64,000 bases of DNA from JBDHTS01 sp044221445 (lineage in GTDB: Bacteria; Pseudomonadota; Alphaproteobacteria; Micavibrionales; Micavibrionaceae): NCBI GenBank assembly GCA_044221445.1, contig JBGAPF010000003.1, forward strand, positions 138,937 to 202,936. Direction: 5' to 3'. Both the position numbers and the translations under genes were made by a program. Below the pieces are notes generated by a model. That model worked only from the letters and a program-made list of their open reading frames with translations. It ran no database searches and was not told the DNA's origin. Below are positions 44,981 to 52,836 of this stretch, in pieces; position 1 is the stretch's first letter, and every line of letters begins with the position of its first letter.

Positions 44981-45763
44981 TTAAAGGCCCAGCTTTCCCA
45001 GGACTCTCTTCGCAAACGTTTCCAGGCGTCCCGCCGCGTCTTCGAAAGATGCGAGCGTAACAGTTATGGGATTTTGCATCCGCCGAAGCGTTTTCGAAGC
45101 GGTGGCGTAAACTCTGGGGTCCCGTAAAGAGTCAAGCGCTATGGGCGGAAGGCTGGAATCCATGTTGACGCTGTAAATATTTGTCAGCGTGCCAAAGCTC
45201 ATGCCATGGCCGAATGTTCTGAAGTGAACCATGGCTCTGCCATCCTCATGGGTCTGAAGAACGAGAATGGCCGCGTTCTGATGGCGGTCCTAGCCCCGCA
45301 TGGCAATCGTACGATCGTTTATGCCTTGCAGATTCGGCCGGTCCAGTTTCGCCGACCATGCCAGACGGGCGAATTCCAGGATGCCGGGCGGCTGGGCGAC
45401 AGGAAAGTCGGGATCGGCTTCCAGTTGAAATGAAAACGCCTGCCGCGTGTACCGGGCAACGCTCTCCCATCCGCCCGCCTGATTTTTGTTCTGCAGGTGG
45501 ATCGGCGTCTTATATTCAGGATAATTATGACGGCCGGAACCAGCGCGGTTCAGGATCAGGAGACGGGTATCGGCCTGCCGGCCCGGCAGGACGCTGGAAA
45601 AAGGGTACAGAACCCTCGCCGACCAGCGGCCGGGTTTACAGGAATCTTCTATAAAGGCCTCCGGATTGTTTTCCTCCACGAACGGTTCCGTGCATGCCAG
45701 GCCGCACAGATCGACCCATCCACGCAGAAAGAGAGGCTTTTTTAAATCTCCGACACTATCCAT
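44981..45763 (-). pseudogene. Unknown gene with an in-frame amber codon
   Basis: A single frame runs from ATG 45763 to the stop at 44981, interrupted by one TAG at 45290-45292. The 157 codons before it and 102 after it have the same coding character. The text passes from N-D-R-T-I-A-M-R-G, through the amber codon, to D-R-H-Q-N-A-A-I-L-V-L-Q-T-H-E-D-G-R-A-M-V-H-F-R without a shift. I do not recognise the family. It may be a fresh nonsense mutation or a readthrough site. It sits directly beside LOG fragment B. Confidence 0.65.
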
Positions 45764-45789
45764 AGCGCACCATTAAAGGATTATGCCGC

Positions 45790-46218
45790 TCAGGGTTGCG
45801 GCGGGTCGGTATCTCGAACCCAATTCTCAGGCGGATCGTCTGGCTCATCGTCAAGGGAAATGCCTTCGGCCCGGCATTCGGCTTCAACGACGTAGTCACC
45901 CATTTCTATATTGACACCGCACACAGCGGCTATGTTTGTGGGCCAGCGCCCGAAGCCGTCGGCGAAAAAAGAGGCGTGGTATTCTTCGACCACAATGCGC
46001 GTCAAAGGCAGGTTATGCGTCCCGATGGTCAAGTGCAGGGCTGCCAGTCCGGTCTTGGGATCCACGGCGTCGATATTGGCGCCCTCAGCCATGGCTTCGC
46101 GCAGCTGCCGTTCGTTCCCCTGATACGCAGCCAAAAGCAGCTTGTCGTTGGCCCTTCTTAAAGAGAGGGTATCGAATTTGGCCTTTAAATCAGGCGGATA
46201 ATTGGTGATTTCCGTCAT
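45790..46218 (-). CDS. Ankyrin-repeat protein
   Basis: A 142-residue protein whose centre has ankyrin-type text: N-D-K-L-L-L-A-A-Y-Q-G-N, A-M-A-E-G-A-N-I-D-A-V-D-P-K-T-G-L-A-A-L-H-L-T-I, followed by a degenerate second repeat. The acidic C-terminus (D-D-E-P-D-D-P-P) looks disordered. I prefer ATG 46218 with GGGA nine bases upstream. ATG 46257 adds 13 residues. Ankyrin proteins bind other proteins, and its partner is unknown. Confidence 0.7.
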   Translation of the reverse strand: MTEITNYPPDLKAKFDTLSLRRANDKLLLAAYQGNERQLREAMAEGANIDAVDPKTGLAALHLTIGTHNLPLTRIVVEEYHASFFADGFGRWPTNIAAVCGVNIEMGDYVVEAECRAEGISLDDEPDDPPENWVRDTDPPQP

Positions 46219-46342
46219 AGCCGCTATCCCAGATAAAACAAAAAGTGACCGTAGCATGTCAGAAGATTACCAGGCAAATCTCCACAATTATAATAATTAA
46301 TAATATGAAAATATGATTTGCAAAGCCCTATAAAAAGATAAT

Positions 46343-46639
46343 ATGCATAAAAGCTATGGGGGGAAGCCTTTAGAAGAAAAGACTTATATGGATGACGTGG
46401 GCCATGAACTATCCGCTTTACGGGCTGATCTCGAACGGTTGGCCGTAGAATTCGGCGGGTTAAAAGAAGACGTCAGGGAACTCAACCAAATTTTCGGTCA
46501 TCGGGCCGCTTCTTTGGAAGAAGACAGAACGGTCATACGTTGCTTTGGCCGCATGCAGGATACGATGGACTCTGTTCGCAGCCAGGGCATTATCCAGCCC
46601 GCGCGTAATTTCCACAAACGCCCGCGCTGGGCGGGATAA
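46343..46639 (+). CDS. Small coiled-coil protein of unknown function
   Basis: A 98-residue protein. Residues 20-60 (L-S-A-L-R-A-D-L-E-R-L-A-V-E-F-G-G-L-K-E-D-V) have heptad spacing and charge typical of a coiled coil. A TATAAA-like box and GATAAT lie just ahead of the ATG. ATG 46388 (M-D-D-V-G-H-E-L) is an alternative start. It ends just before LOG fragment C. Confidence 0.5.
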   Translation: MHKSYGGKPLEEKTYMDDVGHELSALRADLERLAVEFGGLKEDVRELNQIFGHRAASLEEDRTVIRCFGRMQDTMDSVRSQGIIQPARNFHKRPRWAG

Positions 46640-46650
46640 TCCGAAACCTC

Positions 46651-46846
46651 GGCAAGCCCTGCGCCTTCTGAACGTTAACTTCTATTACGACGACGATCTG
46701 AAAAACACGATCGCCCGCGTGGTGACCGATTGCTTCATAGGCCACCACGCCGACACGGTGATACTCAATGATCGCGCGGACGTTAAACTCGACCATTTCA
46801 CCGCCTATAGCCGCCCATCAAATGGTGGGAACCGGCGAAGCCTTAG
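46651..46846 (+). pseudogene. LOG-gene 3' fragment C
   Basis: About 196 bases aligning with 38565-38763: GCAAGCCCTGCG, then the stretch encoding I-A-R-V-V-T-D, H-H-A-D-T-V, D-R-A-D-V and a terminal P-A-K-P-stop. Several single-base gains and losses break the frame. It keeps the second internal stretch that fragment B has lost, so B and C arose separately or decayed separately from a full 3' end. Confidence 0.85.
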
Positions 46847-47364
46847 AATCGTCTGATCGAAACAGATGAGCCTTTAACCCATTAAATACTTAAAACTCTT
46901 TTGTTTTTCTCACATAATCTCACATATGAATTGGCATGAATATTTGCTATCGCAGATAGTAGCTTTGTTTCTAAACATGAGTGCGAAGCCTAGAGAAAAA
47001 CAGTTTAATCGCGAAGACGGGATATAAGCATGGCGCGCGCAGCGCGGCGACGCGGGACCTCCTGAAGACTTTGAGCCGGCACACGTACATGAACGCGGTC
47101 TGCCTTTCCCCGAGCCCGGTCGTTAGTCGATCACGCCGCAACCCATCCGCGAACTGACCTGAATTCCATGAAGGGTGCCGGTCGCTCTGGTTTTTACTTT
47201 CCGGCCAAATAGCCATCGTCATCCAGAAAGAATAAAACCCAGCGTGAAAACCGGGTTTTTACTTTGAGGAGCAGGGCAGGGGCCTTGAGGATTTAAAACA
47301 GGCCATTATATACTCTATTTTGCTTTCCATACTGCTAATTATCACGGCCACTCAGGGTTGCGGC
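46847..47364. other. Non-coding stretch with gene debris
   Basis: No supportable gene. AT-rich text up to about 46990 is followed by a fragment of the 140-bp repeat (see 47029-47080) and further mixed sequence. It reads as an old junction zone after LOG fragment C. Confidence 0.5.
47029..47080 (+). repeat. Decayed fragment of the 140-bp island repeat
   Basis: About 52 bases starting CATGGCGCGCGCAGCGCGGC and running through the GGACCTCCTGAA block correspond, with several substitutions, to the beginning of the repeat at 49588-49727. It is a third, truncated copy. Confidence 0.75.
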
Positions 47365-47544
47365 TTACGGAACCAATCGCAAGGGAAGGATCGGCCTGCG
47401 GGCTTCGCTAGTGCGCGTGTCCGTAGCTGGCGGCTCCTTGCCAAACCATACTATAGCAGCGGCAGGGAGGATTATCAGCGGAACGGAAACAACAGCAGCA
47501 ATCTTAAATGCCCTTGCCAGTTCTCGTATTTCATCTCTGGTCAT
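47365..47544 (-). CDS. Small single-helix membrane protein
   Basis: A 59-residue protein: a short charged start (M-T-R-D-E-I-R-E-L-A-R-A-F-K), one hydrophobic helix (I-A-A-V-V-S-V-P-L-I-I-L-P-A-A-A-I-V-W-F) and a basic tail. AGAGGA lies ten bases before the ATG. The hydrophobic pattern and ribosome site are the only support. Confidence 0.4.
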   Translation of the reverse strand: MTRDEIRELARAFKIAAVVSVPLIILPAAAIVWFGKEPPATDTRTSEARRPILPLRLVP

Positions 47545-47969
47545 CGTCAAATTGTCCTCTATCGCCGAAAAAGTCTGGATAGCATACCACGCGCAGAATA
47601 TGCAAATTTACATACTGGATATTATCACGGCTACCCTAAGCTATGCCGGGACAGGGCTTTGTCCCTTCGGGGCCTCGTCGCGCCAAGCGACGATCCCTTG
47701 GATTTTCTCTCTGATCATACGGGATGCGCTCCCGTCATAACGATTGGGTACGGGAACTAAACATTAGGCTTTTGATCGCTTTTGGCACGATTTTTGCGGC
47801 TGTTTTGAGATGGCTAGTTCCCTAAATATTTTACGGAATCATCAATCTTTATTGCTTCAGCTCTCGGGATCATGCTATAAATGTAACAATGCACAACGCC
47901 GCACCCGGTATGGACCCGTGATGCGGCGTGTTCCGTACCCTTGTGGAGGGAGCCGGGCGGATGGCGGCC
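47545..47969. other. Intergenic region with several short hairpins
   Basis: No convincing gene. On the plus strand three small perfect stems follow each other: GGGACA/TGTCCC (47648-47665), TCGTCGC/GCGACGA (47675-47693) and ACGGGA/TCCCGT (47719-47735). A further CGCCGCA/TGCGGCG pair lies near 47896-47928. This may be a structured RNA or chance. Confidence 0.3.
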
Positions 47970-48143
47970 TTATGAGCCGCTAACCGTTGTTGTCCGGGTC
48001 ATGAACCACATGACGCACCTCCGTTCTTTCACAGGGTTAAAGCTGCGCCGGTGACTCTTGGCAGGGTTGGCACAGCAGGCTTGGAAATCTGATAGGGCCG
48101 GGGTCGCTTTAAGCGCTCCGGCTTTATTTTTATTGTCGGTCAT
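47970..48143 (-). CDS. Short basic protein coupled to the upstream gene
   Basis: A 57-residue protein starting M-T-D-N-K-N-K-A-G, with F-Q-A-C-C-A-N-P-A-K-S-H-R-R-S-F-N-P-V-K-E-R-R-C. Its ATG overlaps the stop of the upstream gene (ATGA) and GGAG lies just ahead, so translation is well supported. The function is unknown. The cysteines and arginines suggest nucleic-acid or metal binding only loosely. Confidence 0.5.
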   Translation of the reverse strand: MTDNKNKAGALKATPALSDFQACCANPAKSHRRSFNPVKERRCVMWFMTRTTTVSGS

Positions 48144-48925
48144 GGAGACTCCTTTCCGGGATAAACGAACTCGAAAATCCCACGAAACGCGTCCATGAAT
48201 TGCTGCTTTTTCGCGGCTTCCCAAGGGCCGGGCGGCGGCAGGTCTTTAAGCAAGCCTGCTAAGGCAGGATGAATGCCGATGTTGTGCTCGGGCTGCTTAG
48301 TAATCTGCGGCGGCTTGTCCGGTGGCGGAGGTGGTAGCTCACCCTCTTGCTGGTCGTCACGCTTTTCAAGTCGCTTGATTAAGGGAGGCAAAAGCTGCGT
48401 TCGGTCGGGGCTAAGCTCAAATAACCCTGCTTGCTCTGCGGATTCGTAGAAAACTCGGACTGCCGGGCCAACTCGGTCAGGACTAAGCCTGTAAGTGTTG
48501 GCGAAAAGATTTTTAAGCCCGCCCTCGGGCGGGAGGGATTTACCCTTGAAACGCTCGAATACATCCTTGAATAGAGGGACCTCCATAAATGCATCTAACT
48601 TTGCTTGGATGCCATCCTCTGGCATTACAGGCGCTAAAATCTTCATGGCGCGCTCCGTAACCGAGAGTGCTTCCTGACCTCCGATAATCAATCCGAACTG
48701 CTTAGCTGCTGAAATACGGGATACAAACGCGCCGCCGCGAACATTGGTATAAGACAGGAAGCTGGCTAAATGCATTGCAGAGCATTCGCCACCCCCCTTC
48801 TCATGAATTACCCTCGCAACCTCAAGGCCGGAATTAAGGTTCGTATAAGGGTAAGGCATAGTCGCCTGACTCCGACTTTTTTTATCGGCTTCCGCTTGCT
48901 TTTTAGGTTCCTGTTCATCGGTCAT
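48140..48925 (-). CDS. Unknown cytoplasmic protein with winged-helix-like N-terminal region
   Basis: A 261-residue protein from ATG 48925 (GAGGCGG upstream). Residues 20-95 (Y-P-Y-T-N-L-N-S-G-L-E-V-A-R-V-I, F-L-S-Y-T-N-V-R-G-G-A-F-V-S-R-I-S-A-A-K-Q-F-G-L-I, L-S-V-T-E-R-A) read as a helix-turn-helix with a substrate-like wing, reminiscent of DUF5343-type proteins. I cannot confirm that. A proline-rich linker (P-P-P-P-P-D-K-P-P) near 205 leads to a helical end. It forms a two-gene unit with the 57-residue gene in the accessory island. A defence or regulatory role is speculation. Confidence 0.6.
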   Translation of the reverse strand: MTDEQEPKKQAEADKKSRSQATMPYPYTNLNSGLEVARVIHEKGGGECSAMHLASFLSYTNVRGGAFVSRISAAKQFGLIIGGQEALSVTERAMKILAPVMPEDGIQAKLDAFMEVPLFKDVFERFKGKSLPPEGGLKNLFANTYRLSPDRVGPAVRVFYESAEQAGLFELSPDRTQLLPPLIKRLEKRDDQQEGELPPPPPDKPPQITKQPEHNIGIHPALAGLLKDLPPPGPWEAAKKQQFMDAFRGIFEFVYPGKESP

Positions 48926-49301
48926 CGCCGCCTCAACACATTTATAATCTGGTATTATTGCGATAGTACTCGTATGAGCCGAATGAGTCAACAATTTTGC
49001 TTTAAAATAAGCTCATGTTGCGACATCCCGAAGCATAAGCCGCAGCTGTAAAACGTTACTTATTTGATTTAACTGACTTATTCATCTAGTAACACTACTA
49101 ACATATTCTACATCCCTGCTCCTATTTGCTCTGCCGCCTCAGAAGTTAGGCAGCAAAGAAGCAGAATCATTAATAACTGGTCGGGTTGATGGGTGCAGAA
49201 AGTATAATATTAGGAATTAAGTCATATTTATGTTATGCTGCCTCCAGGATTTTTGACAAGATGCAGGCCCGGTTGGGATGGGACTGCGAAAGGGGAAGCT
49301 T
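48926..49301. other. A/T-rich divergent promoter region
   Basis: About 375 bases between the minus-strand unit and the plus-strand gene at 49302, notably richer in A and T than the core genome. It must carry both promoters. I see no ORF or stable RNA structure that I can support. Confidence 0.4.
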
Positions 49302-49847
49302 ATGCCTGCCATCGTCACACAAACCGCACCAAAACACGAAATTTCCTTCAAACAGACTATTGGACCGGCGCAACCGCACCGAATTTCCGGCAAACAGACT
49401 ATTAAGCCTGCTTCGAATACACACACTGGCGTATCCGCGACACAAAAGACCGGCAAACGGACTAATGGATGGACGCCGGAACGGCGGATGAGGCAGGCCG
49501 AGGCCATCCGCCGCTGGCGGCCCTGGGCCCGCTCCACCGGGCCGCGCACGCAAGCGGGCAAGGAGGCCTGCAGCAGGAACGCTTACAAACATGGCCTGCG
49601 CAGCGCGGCGTCGCGGGACCTCCTGAAAACCTTAAGCCGCTGGCGCGCCTTCCGCCGCCTGGCCGTCCGCGCCGTGGAAGCACGGCTTCACCCCGACGAC
49701 CTCGCCATCCTCCTGCGCCAGATCCAGACCGCCGCGCGCAGCGCAGGAAAAAATTTTCAATACCAAGCACGCCAAGATCACGGCACTCTTGGTGGACTTG
49801 GTGTTAAATCCTGCTTGCTGCCCGCGGCGGCGCAGCTTCGGAATTGA
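49302..49847 (+). CDS. Multi-copy hypothetical protein (STGPRT / KHG motif family)
   Basis: A 181-residue basic protein. Residues 55-100 contain G-W-T-P-E-R-R-M-R-Q-A-E-A-I-R-R-W-R-P-W, S-T-G-P-R-T-Q-A-G-K-E-A and R-N-A-Y-K-H-G-L-R-S, a motif set I have seen in small uncharacterised alphaproteobacterial proteins. AGGGG precedes the ATG. The segment R-D-L-L-K-T-L-S-R-W-R-A-F to L-L-R-Q-I-Q is encoded by the 140-bp block repeated at the window end. After it the C-terminus appears to run into unrelated DNA. Confidence 0.6.
   Translation: MPAIVTQTAPKHEISFKQTIGPAQPHRISGKQTIKPASNTHTGVSATQKTGKRTNGWTPERRMRQAEAIRRWRPWARSTGPRTQAGKEACSRNAYKHGLRSAASRDLLKTLSRWRAFRRLAVRAVEARLHPDDLAILLRQIQTAARSAGKNFQYQARQDHGTLGGLGVKSCLLPAAAQLRN
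49588..49727 (+). repeat. 140-bp repeat, copy 1 (inverted relative to 63861-64000)
   Basis: By eye these 140 bases are identical to the reverse complement of 63861-64000. The identity breaks exactly after GCCAGATCCAG at the right end. The left end cannot be set because the other copy reaches the window edge. A decayed third piece lies at 47029-47080. Confidence 0.92.
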
Positions 49848-49903
49848 GCATTCCCGGAGAAACTGATACAACGCAAAGCACAGCATCATCACAGGAGGTC
49901 GGC

Positions 49904-50740
49904 ATGGCGGACTACGTGCACTGGAAAATCGAGAACCTGCCCTGGGACAGGCTGGACCCGTCGAAGGTGCCGCCCGACCTGCTGAAGGTCATCAAGGCCG
50001 CCGCGCTGGTCGAATACAACGCCAGCACCTATGCCGAATATCTGTGCCGCGTGTTCGGGGAGGACAAGGAATTCTGCCGCCTGGCCGAGGGCTGGTCGGT
50101 CGAGGAGGTGCAGCATGGGGAGGCGCTGGGCGCGTGGGCGGAGAAGATCGACCCGTCATGGACCCTGCAGGGCGCGATGACGCAGTTCCGCGCCGGGTAT
50201 CAGCCGGAGCATTTCCTGACCGACGAGACCAAATCCGTGCGCGGCGGCCGCGCGGCGGAGATGGTGGCCCGCTGCATGGTCGAGGTGGGGACGAGCAGCT
50301 ATTACAGCGCCATCGGCGACTCCACGGACGAGCCGGTGCTGAAAGAAATCTGCAAGCACATCGCGGCGGACGAGTTCCGCCATTACAAGCTGTTCTACGA
50401 CACGCTGGTCCGTTACGTGGACGAGGAGAAGCTGGGCAGGATCGGCCGTTTGAGGGTCGCGCTGTCCCGCATCGCGGAGTCGGAAGATGACGAGCTGTCC
50501 TACGCCTATTACGCCGCGAACCAGAACGACTTTCCTGTCTACGACCGCAAAATCTGCAACCAGGCCTACGCGAAGCGCGCCTACAGCTTTTACCAGCAGA
50601 AGCATCTGGACCGCGCCATCGCCATGATCTTCAAGGCCTGCGGCTTCATCCCGCCCTCGCTGCCCTACCGCATCATCCGCCAGGTCGCCTGGCACCTGCT
50701 GAACGGCCAGGTGCGGAAACTGAAGAAGATGGCGGCGTGA
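49904..50740 (+). CDS. Ferritin-like di-iron protein
   Basis: A 278-residue helical protein. Carboxylate/histidine motifs typical of a four-helix di-iron site are visible: E-Y-N-A-S-T-Y-A-E-Y-L near residue 37, E-E-V-Q-H-G-E near 68, E-V-G-T-S-S-Y-Y near 127 and A-A-D-E-F-R-H-Y-K-L-F near 158. The pairing of E-x-x-H motifs points to an oxidase or desaturase relative (acyl-ACP desaturase/AurF type). AGGAGG before ATG 49904 decided the start. It marks the return to the core genome. Confidence 0.75.
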   Translation: MADYVHWKIENLPWDRLDPSKVPPDLLKVIKAAALVEYNASTYAEYLCRVFGEDKEFCRLAEGWSVEEVQHGEALGAWAEKIDPSWTLQGAMTQFRAGYQPEHFLTDETKSVRGGRAAEMVARCMVEVGTSSYYSAIGDSTDEPVLKEICKHIAADEFRHYKLFYDTLVRYVDEEKLGRIGRLRVALSRIAESEDDELSYAYYAANQNDFPVYDRKICNQAYAKRAYSFYQQKHLDRAIAMIFKACGFIPPSLPYRIIRQVAWHLLNGQVRKLKKMAA

Positions 50741-50794
50741 ACGGAGGCTGTAACTTCACATGACAGCATCGGGCGAATCAGGTAGGATGAAGAT

Positions 50795-50923
50795 ACTTAG
50801 TCCTCAAGGAGTCCTCCTTGGTTTCAGAACGCAGCGACATCCCTCTTTTCTGCCTGAGCGGCCTTTTCGCCGCGACATTTTATCCTCCGCCCGACCGCCG
50901 CGCCCTTCAAGCGCGGTTTTTTA
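50795..50923 (+). ncRNA. Candidate small RNA or attenuated leader upstream of phoH
   Basis: A promoter-like ATGACA (50760-50765), 17-base spacer and TAGGAT (50783-50788) is followed by the inverted repeat CAAGGAG/CTCCTTG at 50805-50820 and, at 50898-50923, the stem CCGCGC/GCGCGG with a TTTTTT tract. No gene lies between. The transcript would be about 130 bases and expose an anti-Shine-Dalgarno CUCCU. It ends 45 bases before phoH, so it could instead be a regulated phoH leader. Confidence 0.5.
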
Positions 50924-50968
50924 TTGTCTAAATTTTGCTTCACCCTTTTTGATCAGGAGTAGCCGTCT

Positions 50969-51727
50969 ATGGCCAAAAAAACCCGCCGCAAAAAAACCAT
51001 GCCCCTGCGCACCGTCGACAACGTCGTCCACCGCGCTTTCGTGGACGAGCTGAGCTCGGGCTGGCATCCGCTGGAACAGGAGATCGAGCGGGGGCGGGAC
51101 AAGAAATATGTGAAGAACGTGCTGCCGCGCTCCGAAGGGCAGAAGGTGCTGATCGACGCGATCCGCGACCATAACCTGACCCTCGCCATCGGCCCGGCGG
51201 GCACCGGCAAGACCTATCTCGCCATCTCCGCCGCCGTGGAGGCGCTGGAGGCCGGAAAGATCGAACGCATCATCCTGTCCCGCCCGGCGATGGAGGCCGG
51301 CGAATCGCTCGGCTACCTGCCTGGCGACATGCACGAAAAGATGGCCCCTTATTTAAGGCCGCTTTACGACGCGCTCGGCGACCGGCTCGGCGGCAAGAAG
51401 GTGCGCGATTACATCCAGGAGGGCACGATCGAGATCGCGCCCGTCGGCTTCATGCGCGGGCGCACGCTGAATAACGCCTATGTCGTGATCGACGAAGCGC
51501 AGAACTGCACCTATGTGCAGCTGAAAATGCTGCTGTCCCGCCTCGGCTGGCATTCGACCATGATCGTGACGGGCGACCCGGAGCAGACCGATTTGCTGCC
51601 CGGCATTTCCGGCCTGGCCATGATCGCGGACAAGCTGGAGACCCTGCCCAATATCGCCGTCGTGCGGCTGGCCAAGGAAGACATCGTCCGCCATCCGCTG
51701 GTCGCCGAAATGCTGCAGGTCTTGTGA
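50969..51727 (+). CDS. PhoH-family ATPase
   Basis: A 252-residue single-domain PhoH protein: Walker A G-P-A-G-T-G-K-T near residue 75, the P-G-D-M-H-E-K segment near 118 and Walker B Y-V-V-I-D-E-A-Q-N near 170, followed by T-G-D-P-E-Q-T-D. A basic N-terminus (K-K-T-R-R-K-K) replaces extra domains. PhoH proteins bind ATP and probably RNA. A CAGGAG site precedes the ATG. Confidence 0.94.
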   Translation: MAKKTRRKKTMPLRTVDNVVHRAFVDELSSGWHPLEQEIERGRDKKYVKNVLPRSEGQKVLIDAIRDHNLTLAIGPAGTGKTYLAISAAVEALEAGKIERIILSRPAMEAGESLGYLPGDMHEKMAPYLRPLYDALGDRLGGKKVRDYIQEGTIEIAPVGFMRGRTLNNAYVVIDEAQNCTYVQLKMLLSRLGWHSTMIVTGDPEQTDLLPGISGLAMIADKLETLPNIAVVRLAKEDIVRHPLVAEMLQVL

Positions 51728-51755
51728 GGCTGGACGCGGTCCTTAAGGCTTTAAG

Positions 51756-51944
51756 CTATTTCGGCCCGGCGCAAACGACCGTGTTGCCGCTGGCGGAAAG
51801 TATGGTGCCGCCTTCGCCGCAGGGGGACTCGACTTTATAAACTCTCAGTTCCTCTTCTTTTGAAGAGGAGCACGCCGACAATCCGGCGGTGCCGACGGCG
51901 ATTGCGAAAGCTGTCACCATACCCTTAATAACCCGAGAAGCCAT
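51756..51944 (-). CDS. Small lipoprotein
   Basis: A 62-residue protein with a lipoprotein signal (V-I-K-G-M-V-T-A-F-A..., lipobox L-S-A-C at residue 25). The mature 38 residues contain two further cysteines (S-P-C-G-E-G-G and V-V-C-A-G-P-K), which could form a disulfide. GGAG precedes the ATG. The family is unknown. Confidence 0.7.
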   Translation of the reverse strand: MASRVIKGMVTAFAIAVGTAGLSACSSSKEEELRVYKVESPCGEGGTILSASGNTVVCAGPK

Positions 51945-52028
51945 TATTATCTCCTATTAATATGTCCAATGAAAGATCCTATAAACATGACTGACACCCG
52001 TCAATCGAATTCTGCGGCTCAATTCCCC

Positions 52029-52057
52029 TTTACAGGATACGTCCATGATCCTAAATA
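52029..52057 (+). promoter_or_regulatory. SCO1 gene promoter, predicted leaderless
   Basis: TTTACA (52029-52034), a 17-base spacer and TAAATA (52052-52057). The ATG starts seven bases after the -10 box, so the transcript should begin at the start codon. Confidence 0.6.
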
Positions 52058-52064
52058 AAAGGGC

Positions 52065-52682
52065 ATGAAAACCAAACAGACATTTCTCTGGCTGATCCCC
52101 CTGACAATGGCGCTGACCTTCTCAGGCCTTGGCCATGCGCGAGCGCATGACGGCAACCACGAAACCGTGAAGCCCGCCGCCGCGACGGCCTCCACGGTCG
52201 GCGGCGCGTTTGCCCTGACCGATCAGAACGGCAAGGCCGTGACCGACAAGACGTATGACGGCAAATACAGGCTGGTCTATTTCGGCTTCACGTCCTGCCC
52301 CGACATCTGCCCCGGCGACCTGCGCCGCATGGCGGACGCGTTGGGCATCGCGGGAGACAAGGTGGCGGGCGGCGTGACGCCCCTGTTCATCACCGTGGAC
52401 CCGGAACGCGACAGGCCCGATGTCATGAAAGCCTATACCGGCCAGTTCGACCCGCGCATCATTGGTCTGACCGGGACGCCGGAGCAGATCGCCGCGGTGC
52501 AGAGCGGCTATAAGGTCTATGCCGCGAAAGTCGAAAACAAGAACCCGAACGACGTCACCTTCGACCACTCGGCCTATATGTACCTGATGGGGCCGCAAGG
52601 CGAGTTCATCGATATTTTCGGCCACGACGAAAAGGCCTCCGAGATCGCGGCGAAGCTGAAAAAGCTTATCCCTGCCTCATAA
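52065..52682 (+). CDS. SCO1/SenC-family copper chaperone
   Basis: A 205-residue periplasmic protein that delivers copper to cytochrome c oxidase. The signal peptide ends at H-A-R-A-H. The metal site is C-P-D-I-C near residues 82-86 and the distal histidine is in F-D-H-S-A-Y-M-Y near 170. A single-helix small ORF follows directly. No oxidase genes are in the window. Confidence 0.93.
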   Translation: MKTKQTFLWLIPLTMALTFSGLGHARAHDGNHETVKPAAATASTVGGAFALTDQNGKAVTDKTYDGKYRLVYFGFTSCPDICPGDLRRMADALGIAGDKVAGGVTPLFITVDPERDRPDVMKAYTGQFDPRIIGLTGTPEQIAAVQSGYKVYAAKVENKNPNDVTFDHSAYMYLMGPQGEFIDIFGHDEKASEIAAKLKKLIPAS

Positions 52683-52686
52683 GCCG

Positions 52687-52836
52687 GTGGCGAAGGCACG
52701 CGTCACGCTGCTGGTCCTAATCCCGGTCACCATGATCCTGGCGTTTACCGTCCTTGTCTTCGCCATCCGTCATGCCGCAAAATACGGCGCGGCGGCGGAA
52801 GCAGAAATTGCGGTGGAGCGGCAGGGACAGAAATAA
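52687..52836 (+). CDS. Short single-helix membrane protein after SCO1
   Basis: A 49-residue ORF starting at GTG, four bases after the SCO1 stop. The core T-L-L-V-L-I-P-V-T-M-I-L-A-F-T-V-L-V-F-A-I is a membrane helix, followed by a basic, then charged, tail. It ends exactly where the convergent thioesterase gene stops. Coupling to SCO1 suggests a role in the same complex. An earlier in-frame start inside SCO1 is possible. Confidence 0.5.
   Translation: MAKARVTLLVLIPVTMILAFTVLVFAIRHAAKYGAAAEAEIAVERQGQK

Noticed and set aside
47320..47760. 146-codon plus-strand frame in the island
   Set aside because: No ribosome site and low-complexity mixed text. The minus strand has a small membrane protein with a proper ribosome site in the same place.
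50795..50923. Possible signal recognition particle RNA
   Set aside because: The conserved GGAAGGAAGCAGC-type tetraloop region of SRP RNA is not present.
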